Part shown: positions 46,838 through 55,838 of the stretch, in pieces | Layout: every line of letters starts with the position of its first letter | How positions within the stretch are numbered: position 1 is the first letter of the stretch | NCBI GenBank assembly: GCA_900539265.1 | Contig: UQBM01000001.1 | Coordinates: 79,773 to 143,772 of the forward strand | DNA: 64,000 nucleotides | DNA from: an uncultured Mollicutes bacterium | Lineage (GTDB): Bacteria; Bacillota_I; Bacilli_A; ML615J-28; CAG-313 | Direction: 5' to 3' | Made by a program: the position numbers and the translations under genes | Notes under the pieces: model-generated | What the model was told of the DNA's origin: nothing | Databases searched by the model: none | Seen by the model: only the letters and a program-made list of their open reading frames with translations

Positions 46838-48561
46838 AGTTTATTTATCAATATTTAAAACCTTTTATAGGTATTATGATAGTTGGATTATTAATTAAAA
46901 CCATTGGAACTTTAATAGAACTTGCTTTACCATATATTTTGAGTTATATTTTAGATGATCTTGTTCCTAATGATGGTAGATTATCTATGATTATTCTTTG
47001 GGGAGGCATAATGATTTTGTGTGCTTTAATTGCTCTTTTTTGTAATATAAAGGCCAATAGAATGGCTTCTAAAGTTGCACGTGATTGTACTAGAAAAATT
47101 AGACATGATTTATTTTACCGAACAATTACTCTTTCAGGAAAACAATTAGATTATTTTACTATTCCTTCTTTAGAAGCTAGAATTACAACCGATACATACA
47201 ATGTTCAAAATTTTATAGGTAGAATACAACGGTTAGGTGTAAGAGCGCCGCTTTTATTAATGGGAGGAATTATTGTAACTTTAATTATGGATGCTTATTT
47301 ATCTTTAGTTATGATTGCAATTTTACCAATTATTTTTGTTGTTGTCTTATTTATATCTTTGAAAGGAGTGAAACTCTATGCCAATGTACAAGATTCCGTA
47401 GATGGAATGGTTCGTGTAGTTAGAGAAGATACTCAAGGTATCAGAGTAATTAAAGCTCTATCTAAGGTAGAAAAAGAACAACAAAGATATGATAAGGTTA
47501 ATAAAAAATTAATTAATGCAGAAAAAAAAGCTAATCTTGCAATGGGATTTGTTAATCCTATAATGAGTTTATTAATGAATCTTGGCATCACTTTTGTTGT
47601 ATTGATTGGAGCATATCGCGTAATGAATAGACAAACAGAGCCTGGTAAAATTGTTGCTTTCACACAATATTTTACAATGATTTCTACTGCAACTTTATCA
47701 ATTACAAGAATTTTTATGATGTATACTAAAAGTTCTGCTTCCGCAAGTAGAATAGCAGAAGTGATGCATACTGAAAAAGATTTAGAGGTTGCAAGTTTAG
47801 ATACATATCCATTAGTTGAAAATGATGATTATATTGTTTTTGATAATGTATCTTTTTCATATAATCAAACAAAGGATAATTTAAAAAATATCAATTTTCA
47901 CTTAAGCAAAGGAAAAACTTTGGGAATTATTGGGGCAACTGGTAGTGGAAAAACCACTCTTATTAATTTACTAATGCGTTTTTATGATGTAAATAAAGGT
48001 TCAATTAGGATTGGTGGAAAGGATATTAGAACTATTCCTGAAAAGGATTTACATACTTTATTTGGCATTGTAATGCAAAATGATTTTTTGTTTTCTGACA
48101 CTATCTTAGAAAATATCCGCTTTGGTAGAGAAATTTCGCAAAATGATATTGAAAAGGCTACAAAAATTTCGCAAGCATATGATTTTATTATGTCATTCCC
48201 TGAAGGATTTAATCACGTTTTATCACAGAAGGCAACTAATATTTCGGGTGGACAAAAACAAAGGTTATTGATTGCTAGGGCTTTGGCTAATCATCCTGAA
48301 ATCTTAATTTTAGATGATTCTTCTTCAGCTTTGGATTACAAAACAGATGCTAATTTAAGAAAGGCTATTTTGCAAAATCTTGAACATACCACATCTATTA
48401 TTGTTGCACAAAGAGTTAGTTCTGTTATGAATGCTGATTTAATTATTGTATTAGAAGAAGGAGAAATTATTGGAATGGGTAATCATCAAGATTTACTAAG
48501 CACTTGTGAAGTATATAGAGAAATTAGTGAATCGCAAATGGGAGGTAGTTTCATTGATTAA
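46834..48561 (+). CDS. Heterodimeric ABC exporter subunit A (degenerate-site Walker B)
   Basis: 575 aa: six-helix transmembrane domain (about 1-310) plus nucleotide-binding domain with Walker A GATGSGKTT, Q-loop VMQND and canonical signature ISGGQKQR. The Walker B reads LILDDSSSALD, with Asp in place of the catalytic Glu. That is the pattern of the inactive site in heterodimeric multidrug exporters such as BmrCD or TM287/288. It works with the next gene. The start overlaps marR by 4 bp. Confidence 0.9.
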   Translation: MKFIYQYLKPFIGIMIVGLLIKTIGTLIELALPYILSYILDDLVPNDGRLSMIILWGGIMILCALIALFCNIKANRMASKVARDCTRKIRHDLFYRTITLSGKQLDYFTIPSLEARITTDTYNVQNFIGRIQRLGVRAPLLLMGGIIVTLIMDAYLSLVMIAILPIIFVVVLFISLKGVKLYANVQDSVDGMVRVVREDTQGIRVIKALSKVEKEQQRYDKVNKKLINAEKKANLAMGFVNPIMSLLMNLGITFVVLIGAYRVMNRQTEPGKIVAFTQYFTMISTATLSITRIFMMYTKSSASASRIAEVMHTEKDLEVASLDTYPLVENDDYIVFDNVSFSYNQTKDNLKNINFHLSKGKTLGIIGATGSGKTTLINLLMRFYDVNKGSIRIGGKDIRTIPEKDLHTLFGIVMQNDFLFSDTILENIRFGREISQNDIEKATKISQAYDFIMSFPEGFNHVLSQKATNISGGQKQRLLIARALANHPEILILDDSSSALDYKTDANLRKAILQNLEHTTSIIVAQRVSSVMNADLIIVLEEGEIIGMGNHQDLLSTCEVYREISESQMGGSFID

Positions 48562-50332
48562 CAAGAAGAAAAAAAGTCATATTTTTTATCGCCTTTTTAA
48601 ATATATGTTAAAGTTTTGGTATCTGACTTTAATCGCCTTTATTTTTTCAATGATATCGAATTATTTAGCTCTTTTAGGACCTATGTATTTAGGAAATGCA
48701 ATGAATGCTATTTCTAATAAAACAGGAGTCTTAATCGATGAGGTTATTTATAATTTTTGGCAAATGCTTTTTTGTTATATTACATCATTTGTTTTATCGT
48801 ATTTGTTAACAGTCATAATGGTTGTTTTAAGCCAAAAAATTACATATTTAATGAGAAAACAACTTTTTGAAAAACTAACAATTTTGCCAATTGCTTATTT
48901 TGATACCCATTCAACAGGAGATATTATTAGTAGAATTTCTTATGATATTGATACAGTTAATGCAACTTTATCGACTGACTTAATACAAGTTGTAACAAGT
49001 ATTTATACAGTTATTGGTTCACTTTATTTTATGATTATTATATCAAAACCACTGATTTTAGTATTTGTTATAACTGTTCCTATTTCGATTATTTTTACTA
49101 AATTGAAAGCTAAAAAGATTCAACCTCTTTTTAGAATGAATTCTAAAAAGTTAGGTGAGTTAAATGGTTTTGCTGAAGAAATGTTATCAGGTGCTAAAAC
49201 AATAGGAGCATATTATCAATATGATGATATAACAGAAAAGTTTGATCAAAAAAATGATGCGGCAGTAGAAGCATATTATAATGCAGAATATTATGGTGCA
49301 ATAATTGGACCATCTGTTAATTTTATTAATAATTTATCCATTTCACTAGTAATGATTTTTGGAGGAATTTTATATCTATTATCTCAAAAAGAAATTGTTA
49401 CTGAAGGACAACTTTGGTTTATAACAATTGGAGGAATTACTCAATTTGTAATGTATTCTCGTAAATTTGCAGGACCAATTAATGAATTTGCAAATATTAT
49501 TAGTGAATTTCAATCAGCATATACTGCAGCAGAAAGAATTTTTAGAATTATTGATGAAGAACCTGAACCACTTGATAGTCAAGATGCGATAATATTAGAA
49601 AATACATTAGGTGATGTAGAATTAGAGAATGTAGAATTTGGTTATACAAAAGAAAAGATAATTATCCATAATCTTTCCTTTCATGCAAAACCTGGTAAAA
49701 CCATTGCAATTGTTGGACCAACTGGTGCTGGTAAAACAACTATTATCAATTTATTAATGCGATTTTATGACATCAATAGTGGCAAAATATTAGTGGATAA
49801 CCAAGAGATTGTTAATATTACAAGGAATAGTTTAAGATCATCTTATACAATGGTTTTACAAGATACATGGCTTTTTTATGGCACTATTTATGAAAATATT
49901 GTTTATGGGGCAGAAGATGCAACGATGGAAGAAGTTATTGGTGCAGCTAAAGCGGCTAAAATTCATTCTTTTATTGAACAATTGCCTAATGGATATAATA
50001 CCTTGTTATCAGATGATGGTATTAATATATCTAAAGGTCAAAAACAATTGATTACAATTGCTAGAGCAATGCTTCCAAAAAGTAAAATGCTAATTCTTGA
50101 TGAGGCGACATCAAATGTAGATTCAAGGACAGAAATTAAAATTCAAAATGCTATGTCAACATTGATGAAAAATCGCACTTGTTTTGTTATTGCTCATCGT
50201 TTATCAACTATTCAAAATGCTGATTTAATATTAGTAGTAAAAGATGGAAATGTGATTGAACAAGGAACTCACGAGCAATTACTTTCAAAAGGCGGATTTT
50301 ATGCTAGTTTATATAATTCACAATTTTCATAG
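48554..50332 (+). CDS. Heterodimeric ABC exporter subunit B
   Basis: 592 aa: transmembrane domain plus nucleotide-binding domain with Walker A GPTGAGKTT and normal Walker B MLILDEATSNVD. The signature is ISKGQKQL instead of LSGGQ. With subunit A's Asp Walker B this gives one degenerate and one active ATP site. A TTG start at 48554 is chosen because GGGAGG lies 8 nt upstream; a GTG at 48506 in frame would sit deep in the previous gene. The overlap with subunit A is 8 bp. Confidence 0.88.
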   Translation: MINKKKKSHIFYRLFKYMLKFWYLTLIAFIFSMISNYLALLGPMYLGNAMNAISNKTGVLIDEVIYNFWQMLFCYITSFVLSYLLTVIMVVLSQKITYLMRKQLFEKLTILPIAYFDTHSTGDIISRISYDIDTVNATLSTDLIQVVTSIYTVIGSLYFMIIISKPLILVFVITVPISIIFTKLKAKKIQPLFRMNSKKLGELNGFAEEMLSGAKTIGAYYQYDDITEKFDQKNDAAVEAYYNAEYYGAIIGPSVNFINNLSISLVMIFGGILYLLSQKEIVTEGQLWFITIGGITQFVMYSRKFAGPINEFANIISEFQSAYTAAERIFRIIDEEPEPLDSQDAIILENTLGDVELENVEFGYTKEKIIIHNLSFHAKPGKTIAIVGPTGAGKTTIINLLMRFYDINSGKILVDNQEIVNITRNSLRSSYTMVLQDTWLFYGTIYENIVYGAEDATMEEVIGAAKAAKIHSFIEQLPNGYNTLLSDDGINISKGQKQLITIARAMLPKSKMLILDEATSNVDSRTEIKIQNAMSTLMKNRTCFVIAHRLSTIQNADLILVVKDGNVIEQGTHEQLLSKGGFYASLYNSQFS

Positions 50333-50334
50333 TT

Positions 50335-50367
50335 AAAAAATCAATTCTAAATAGAGTTGATTTTTTT
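50335..50367 (+). terminator. Terminator after exporter genes
   Basis: AAAAAATCAA (50335-50344) pairs with TTGATTTTTT ending at 50367, with a short loop and one internal mismatch. Confidence 0.8.
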
Positions 50368-50441
50368 ATATAAAAAATCTAATTATGAAGTGAAAAATTA
50401 TAAAAAATAAAATATCACATAAAATATGAATAGTAACAAAA

Positions 50442-50470
50442 TTGAAAAACATCTGGAGATATGGTATAAT
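50442..50470 (+). promoter_or_regulatory. Extended -10 promoter overlapping the VanZ-like start
   Basis: TTGAAA (50442-50447), 17-nt spacer, then TGGTATAAT with TATAAT at 50465-50470. The final AT of the -10 box is the AT of the predicted ATG at 50469. RNA from this promoter would begin near 50477, inside the gene, and could serve hprK onward. Confidence 0.6.
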
Positions 50471-50930
50471 GAATAATGTCTTTATAATAATATTATCAGT
50501 TATTATGCTTTGGTTTTGTGTTAACCAAATATTTAAAATAACAAAAACTACAAATGTATATTTATATTCAATTATATATGTAATTTTATTGTATTTAGTT
50601 TTATTTAATCGCGAAAAATTTGATGAAAGTATTTATAGCGATGGAACTTATATTATTAAATGGATAAAACTTATTTTTACTAATAAAATTGTTTTTATTA
50701 ATTTAATCGGTAATATTTTAATTTTTGTTCCTCTAGGTATTTTTCTTAAATATTTTAAGATACAATTAATTTCTGCTTTTATGATAATAATTATTTTAGT
50801 TATTTCAATTGAAAGTCTCCAGTATCTAACTAAAAGAGGAATTTTTGATATAATAGATATTTTTTTAAATATCATAGGAGCAATTATAGGATATATTCTC
50901 ATTAGAAATAGAGGTGAAAAAAATGAGTGA
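50469..50930 (+). CDS. VanZ-like membrane protein
   Basis: 153 aa with four to five helices. FINLIGNILIFVPLGIFLKYF and IESLQYLTKRGIFDIIDIFLNIIGAIIGY match the VanZ core (N..FVPLG, ...ExxQ..., D..D...N..G). Function is unclear; VanZ relatives alter glycopeptide sensitivity. ATG 50469 is 9 nt after GGAGA but lies in a -10 box, so ATG 50505 is a possible alternative. It overlaps hprK by 8 bp. Confidence 0.7.
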   Translation: MNNVFIIILSVIMLWFCVNQIFKITKTTNVYLYSIIYVILLYLVLFNREKFDESIYSDGTYIIKWIKLIFTNKIVFINLIGNILIFVPLGIFLKYFKIQLISAFMIIIILVISIESLQYLTKRGIFDIIDIFLNIIGAIIGYILIRNRGEKNE

Positions 50931-51825
50931 TGTTGTAGTAAAAAATGTTGTTAAAGAATTAAATTTGGAAGTTATTTATGGTAATAACTATTTAGATAAG
51001 AAAGTGTTAAAAACGATGTCTAGTAGACCAAGCGTTGAAATTTATTCAGGATATTTTGATTATTTTGAAAGTGATCGCATACAGGTTATTGGTTCAAAAG
51101 AATTAACTCTTTTTAATATGCTTAGTAGTAGTTTAAAAAAGGAAAGATTAGAAAAATTATTTTCATATAATTCACCAGCTTTTGTTTTTACAAAAAATGT
51201 TGATGCTCCTAAAGAGTTTGTTGAATCTGCAATATCTCATCAAATTCCTATATTAAAAAGTAAAGCATCTACTTCCGGTTTTATTGGTGAACTTACAAAT
51301 TATTTACAAAGTGAATTAGCACCGCGTATTCATACCAATGGTTCTATGATGGAAATTTATGGTATTGGTGTTTTAATTATAGGTAAAGATGGAATTGGTA
51401 AAAGTGAAACAGCTTTAGAACTAATTAAAAAAGGTCATATTATGATTGCGGATGACCTAACACAACTATATCAATCTGAACCTGGTATTATTGTGTGTGA
51501 AGCAACTAAACAACGAAAAAGTTTGATGGAGATTAAAGATTTAGGAATGATTAATGTCGAGCAAATATTTGGTATTGGTGCAGTTCGTAATCATAAAAAT
51601 CTTCAACTTGTTGTTGAATTAGTAGAAAAGGTAAATCACCAAAAAGATTATATCACTTTTTTTGATACGACATTGCCAAAAATTGAGATTGAAGTAGAAG
51701 CAGGAAGAAATATTGGTACGCTTATTGAAACGGCTGCATTAAATTATCGTTTGCACCTTATGGGACAAGATGCGAAAAAGGAATATGAACAACGGTTAAG
51801 GAATACGATTTTGAAAGAAGGATAA
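50923..51825 (+). CDS. hprK: HPr kinase/phosphorylase HprK
   Basis: 300 aa. P-loop GKDGIGKSETALELIKKGH, the DDL motif after it and MEIKDLGMINVEQIFG match the HprK/P C-terminal kinase. It phosphorylates Ser46 of HPr when glycolytic intermediates are high and reverses the reaction with phosphate, controlling carbon catabolite repression. GAGGTG is 7 nt before ATG 50923. The order hprK-lgt-ppaX is as in Bacillus. Confidence 0.94.
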   Translation: MSDVVVKNVVKELNLEVIYGNNYLDKKVLKTMSSRPSVEIYSGYFDYFESDRIQVIGSKELTLFNMLSSSLKKERLEKLFSYNSPAFVFTKNVDAPKEFVESAISHQIPILKSKASTSGFIGELTNYLQSELAPRIHTNGSMMEIYGIGVLIIGKDGIGKSETALELIKKGHIMIADDLTQLYQSEPGIIVCEATKQRKSLMEIKDLGMINVEQIFGIGAVRNHKNLQLVVELVEKVNHQKDYITFFDTTLPKIEIEVEAGRNIGTLIETAALNYRLHLMGQDAKKEYEQRLRNTILKEG

Positions 51826-51826
51826 G

Positions 51827-52930
51827 ATGATTTTGTTTAATATTTTTTCAATGTTATTAACTGATTTAAGACCTGTTATTGATCCTGATTCAAAGATTGC
51901 TTTTAGTTTATTTGGTATTAGCATTGCTTGGTATGCAGTAATAATTTTATCAGGTGCTTTGATAGCAACAATATATGGGTATTATCGTTTTGGTAAACCA
52001 CTTGGGTTAAGTAGTGATACTGTTTTTACAGGACTAGTTTTAGGATTATTATTTGGTATTATTGGTGCTAGACTTTATTATGTGATTTTTACAGCTTCTA
52101 GTGGAGAAATTCATTATGATAGTATTATGGATATTATAAATCCTAGAAATGGTGGTTTAGCTATTCATGGTGGAATTATTGCTGCCGCAATTTTTCTTTT
52201 TGTGTATTGTCGCAAAAAGCATATTAAACTTATTTATTTATTAGAAATTGCAATGCCGCTTATTTTATTTGCACAAGTTGTTGGCAGATGGGGTAATTTC
52301 ATCAACCAAGAAGCTTTTGGTGGTTTAGTAAAGGTTGATGCTCTTAAGACTATGGAGCCTTTAACGAATGCTACAATCTTACCAGATTCAATTTTAATTG
52401 CTCAGCGTGAAGCATTATCAAAGTTGTTAGTTCCTGAATTTGTTATTAATAGAATGTATATTCAAAGTAGTAGTGCTACTGGATTTATTTGTGCAGGGTA
52501 TTATTATCCCACTTTCTATTTTGAGTCAATTGCTAATTTAATAGGTATTGTTATATATATGATTATAAGAAAATATTGGAAAAAAGTTTTAGTTGGTGAT
52601 GGAATTAGTTTTTATTTAATATGGTATGGTATTGTTAGACTATTTATTGAACTTATGAGGACAGACCCCTTAATGCTTGGTAAAACTGGCATTAGAGTGG
52701 CTGTTTTAACTTCAATTATATATATTATTTTAGGTCTTGTTTTCTTAATTGTAAGAAGAATTTTAAAATATAAAATGATTTCTTGCAAAGAGGCTTTATA
52801 TGATAGTAATTCATCAATAATGGAAGAAGGATTTGAAACACCAAAAGAACCATTTATATTTAAAAAAATAGTAGATTTTTTTAAAAGAAAAAACTCAGAA
52901 GAGGACAATTCACAAGAAGATGAAGAATAA
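51827..52930 (+). CDS. lgt: Prolipoprotein diacylglyceryl transferase Lgt
   Basis: 367 aa, seven predicted helices. The signature GRWGNFINQEAFGG and the catalytic region LAIHGG (HGG) are intact. It transfers diacylglycerol to lipobox cysteines, the substrates here being PotD, the amidase, SGNH, nuclease and thioredoxin lipoproteins. The last 60 residues are an acidic, Lys/Glu-rich cytoplasmic extension not seen in typical 270-280-aa Lgt. It starts 1 nt after hprK and overlaps ppaX by 11 bp. Confidence 0.94.
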   Translation: MILFNIFSMLLTDLRPVIDPDSKIAFSLFGISIAWYAVIILSGALIATIYGYYRFGKPLGLSSDTVFTGLVLGLLFGIIGARLYYVIFTASSGEIHYDSIMDIINPRNGGLAIHGGIIAAAIFLFVYCRKKHIKLIYLLEIAMPLILFAQVVGRWGNFINQEAFGGLVKVDALKTMEPLTNATILPDSILIAQREALSKLLVPEFVINRMYIQSSSATGFICAGYYYPTFYFESIANLIGIVIYMIIRKYWKKVLVGDGISFYLIWYGIVRLFIELMRTDPLMLGKTGIRVAVLTSIIYIILGLVFLIVRRILKYKMISCKEALYDSNSSIMEEGFETPKEPFIFKKIVDFFKRKNSEEDNSQEDEE

Positions 52931-53561
52931 AGTTATAATTTTTGACTGTGATGGAACTTTGGTTGACACTTTTTTGTTAATTGAAAAAACTGTTTTTAAA
53001 ACATTTGCGACCCTTTTACCAGATTATCCATTAACGATGGAAGAAGCTCATCAGTTTTTTGGACCCTTTTTAAATGACTCCTTTAAGAAATATGTAAAAA
53101 CTGATAAAGAAGTTGATCAATTGGTTGAATGTTATAGATATATTAATGATGAATTAATGCCTTATTATATTAAAACGTATGATGGAATTAAAGAATTATT
53201 AGAATCATTAAAGAAGAAAAATTATATTCTTGCTATTGTTTCTAATAAAGTAACTACTGCAGTTATTAAAGGGCTTAAACTTTGTCAAATAAATGATTAT
53301 TTTGATTTAATAATAGGTGCTGAAAAATTAAAAGAGGCAAAACCTAATCCTGATGGAATTTATCAAGTATTAGAAAGGTATCCAAGCGATGATGTTTTTA
53401 TGATTGGGGATACTAGTATTGATATTAAAGCAGGAAAAAATGCAAATGTTAAAACAATTGGAGTCACTTGGTGTAAAACTAGTAAAGAAGAGTTTATAAA
53501 AAATAATGCTAATTTTGTTGTAGATAAACCACAAGAAATATTAAAGATAGTAAGTGAGTGA
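52920..53561 (+). CDS. ppaX: HAD-family pyrophosphatase PpaX-like
   Basis: 213 aa. HAD motif I FDCDGTLVDT, motif II IVSNK, motif III K..KPNPD and motif IV GDTSIDI. In Bacillus the hprK-lgt-linked HAD enzyme PpaX splits the pyrophosphate released when HprK dephosphorylates HPr, and the gene order supports that here. A phosphoglycolate phosphatase role is the alternative. It overlaps lgt by 11 bp. Confidence 0.88.
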   Translation: MKNKVIIFDCDGTLVDTFLLIEKTVFKTFATLLPDYPLTMEEAHQFFGPFLNDSFKKYVKTDKEVDQLVECYRYINDELMPYYIKTYDGIKELLESLKKKNYILAIVSNKVTTAVIKGLKLCQINDYFDLIIGAEKLKEAKPNPDGIYQVLERYPSDDVFMIGDTSIDIKAGKNANVKTIGVTWCKTSKEEFIKNNANFVVDKPQEILKIVSE

Positions 53562-53567
53562 TAATAT

Positions 53568-54470
53568 ATGTATGATGTTATAATATGTGGCTCAGGACCT
53601 GCTGGTATGTCAGCAGCACTTTTCTTAAAACGTGCAAATCTAAACATTATGATTATAGAGAAGGCAACTCCTGGGGGAAAGTTGATTAGTACAGTATTAA
53701 TAGAAAATTATCCTGGTTACATTGAGAATACAGGTATTGATCTTGCAATGATTATGTATCGACAAACTAAACATTTTAAAATCCCTTATACGTTTGCGGA
53801 AGTTGTAAGTGTAGAAAAACTTGCAGAAGAACATTTTTTAATACATACCACAAATGGTGATTATGAAGCTAAAAGAGTTATTTGGGCAGCAGGAACAATT
53901 GCAAAACTTTTAAATGCTAAAAATGAACAAGAATTTGTTGGTAGAGGTATAAGTTATTGTGCCATTTGTGATGGTAGTTTCCATGAAAAACAAGATGTAG
54001 TGGTAATTGGTGGTGGTAATTCTGCCTTAGAAGAAGCCCTATATCTTGCTAAAATTTGTAATAAAGTAACAATAATCACAAGAGGTCATCAATTTAGAGC
54101 TGACAAGGTTCTAATGGAAAAGGCCAGAAATAATGAAAAAATTGTTTTAATTGAGCATCATGAGACAATTTCTTTTGATGGTTCAACATTACTTGAAAAG
54201 GTTGTAATAAGAGATAGAGATACAGGAAAAACTACAGAACTTTTAGCAAGAGGTGCTTTTATATATATTGGGTTTACACCATCTAGCACTATTTTAAGTA
54301 ATTTTGATATTTTAAATGATGAAAAGTATATTGTTGTTGATCGAAATTGTGAGACTAAAGTTAAAGGACTTTATGCAGCAGGAGATTGTATTGAAAAACA
54401 AGTAAGACAAATTGCTACTGCTGTTGCTGATGGAATATCATGTGCATCAGCTATTATAAAGAAGTTTTGA
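53568..54470 (+). CDS. trxB: Thioredoxin reductase-like flavoprotein
   Basis: 300 aa. FAD site GSGPAGMSAALFL, redox pair CAIC (in YCAICDG, about residues 130-135) and second nucleotide fold GGGNSALEEAL. The usual NADPH-phosphate motif HRRxxxR reads TRGxxxR, so cofactor preference may be altered. It reduces thioredoxin. ATG 53568 is 7 nt after ppaX; no strong ribosome site is seen. Same operon. Confidence 0.9.
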   Translation: MYDVIICGSGPAGMSAALFLKRANLNIMIIEKATPGGKLISTVLIENYPGYIENTGIDLAMIMYRQTKHFKIPYTFAEVVSVEKLAEEHFLIHTTNGDYEAKRVIWAAGTIAKLLNAKNEQEFVGRGISYCAICDGSFHEKQDVVVIGGGNSALEEALYLAKICNKVTIITRGHQFRADKVLMEKARNNEKIVLIEHHETISFDGSTLLEKVVIRDRDTGKTTELLARGAFIYIGFTPSSTILSNFDILNDEKYIVVDRNCETKVKGLYAAGDCIEKQVRQIATAVADGISCASAIIKKF

Positions 54471-54471
54471 T

Positions 54472-55428
54472 ATGAGTTTTGCCAATGAAGTTAAAAAGGA
54501 ACTATTATCTTTAGAAGATGTTGCAACTTGTTGTAAGAAAGCTATGGTTCTAGGTATTTTACAAGGTGGTTGTAATATCGTTTTTCATCGTGGTGGGATA
54601 AAATTAGTTATAAAATCACATCTTATTGCTGCAATTCAAAAAACAATGACCATTTTAAAGAATGATTATAATATTGAGGCAACAATCAAGTATGGCAATG
54701 ATAACAATATAAATCGAATAAGATATTATTTTTTAGAAATAATTGGTGATGTTGATTCAATTATTAATGAGTATTCTTTATCACCTTTTGGTGAGTTAAA
54801 TAGAGAACATAAATTAATAAGAAATGAATGTTGTAAAAATGCTTTTGTAAGAGGAATGTACATTATAAAAGGTTCAATTAATGATCCAAGGAAAAATTGT
54901 TATCATTTTGAAATTACTTGCAAAAATCATGAACTAGCTCTCTTATTAAAAGATATTTTTGTTTCTAATCAAATTGAAGCTAAAATTCGAGAAAGAAAAA
55001 CAGGATATGTTGTCTATATTAAAAAAAGTGAAGATATATCTTCATCGTTAGCTTTAATGGGTGCATCTAGTGGCGTCTTTTATTTTGAAGACTCAAGAAT
55101 AGTTAGAGATATATCGAATATGGCAAATAGAATGGCGAACTGTGATATTGCTAATGTAAAAAAAAGTACTGATACGGCTCAAAAACAACTAAAAGCAATT
55201 GAATATATCAAAAAAGTAGGATATTTTAATAAAATGCCTACTCGCTTGCAAACAATTGCTACAATGAGAGAGGATTATCCTGATGCTACTTTAGAAGAAT
55301 TAAGTGAGTTTTCCGATAAAGTATTTGGAAAAAAACTTTCAAAATCAGGCATTAGCCATTGTCTAAAAGCATTAATGGATCAGTATGAAGAAATTTTAAA
55401 AGAAAATAATAAAAAAACTAAGAACTAA
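54472..55428 (+). CDS. whiA: Sporulation/division regulator WhiA
   Basis: 318 aa. N-terminal LAGLIDADG-like domain (SFANEVKKELLSLE, CCKKAMVLGILQG, REHKLIRNECCKNAFVRGMY) and C-terminal helix-turn-helix (LPTRLQTIATMREDYPDATLEELSE region with KSGISHCLKAL). In Bacillus it influences division and chromosome segregation. It starts 1 nt after trxB and ends the operon with its own terminator. Confidence 0.94.
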   Translation: MSFANEVKKELLSLEDVATCCKKAMVLGILQGGCNIVFHRGGIKLVIKSHLIAAIQKTMTILKNDYNIEATIKYGNDNNINRIRYYFLEIIGDVDSIINEYSLSPFGELNREHKLIRNECCKNAFVRGMYIIKGSINDPRKNCYHFEITCKNHELALLLKDIFVSNQIEAKIRERKTGYVVYIKKSEDISSSLALMGASSGVFYFEDSRIVRDISNMANRMANCDIANVKKSTDTAQKQLKAIEYIKKVGYFNKMPTRLQTIATMREDYPDATLEELSEFSDKVFGKKLSKSGISHCLKALMDQYEEILKENNKKTKN

Positions 55429-55443
55429 GTTCTTAGTTTTTTT
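55411..55443. terminator. Bidirectional terminator at the end of whiA
   Basis: A 14-bp stem (55411-55424 with 55430-55443) with a 5-nt loop covers the whiA stop codon and faces the minus-strand gene. Confidence 0.9.
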
Positions 55444-55460
55444 ATTCACATAAATTATTC

Positions 55461-55694
55461 TTATGCATCGTAACTTCGCTTATAGGAATACTCTTCATCT
55501 TCATCTGGAATAGCCCAAGCTACTGCAGCAACCACTGCAGCAATTCCTACTATAGAATATATAATACGCGAAATAATTACGCTAAATCCATCAAATAAGA
55601 ATGCTACAAGGTTAAAGTCGAATAGACCGATAAGTCCCCAGTTTAAGCCACCAATGATTAAGAACACTAAAGCTATATTTCGTAATACTTTCAA
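55461..55694 (-). CDS. DUF378 small membrane protein
   Basis: 77 aa with two helices. LRNIALVFLIIGGLNWGLIGLFDFNLVAFLF is the DUF378 (YuzA) hallmark. The C-terminus is charged (DEDEEYSYKR). The start is TTG at 55694 with GGAGG 8 nt upstream; an ATG is not available. Function unknown. Confidence 0.85.
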   Translation of the reverse strand: MKVLRNIALVFLIIGGLNWGLIGLFDFNLVAFLFDGFSVIISRIIYSIVGIAAVVAAVAWAIPDEDEEYSYKRSYDA

Positions 55695-55838
55695 AATAAT
55701 TACCTCCTATTACAAATTTACAATATTATTATTAACAAATATTATAAAAATAGTAATGGTAAAATCTAGAGAAAAAATTTAATTATTTGTAATTTTTTTA
55801 AAGATTAATGAATAAAATCTAACGTGTGAGGTAATGCT

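Noticed and set aside
48506..48553. GTG start for the second ABC exporter subunit
   Set aside because: It has no ribosome site and lies deep in subunit A; TTG 48554 follows GGGAGG at 8 nt.
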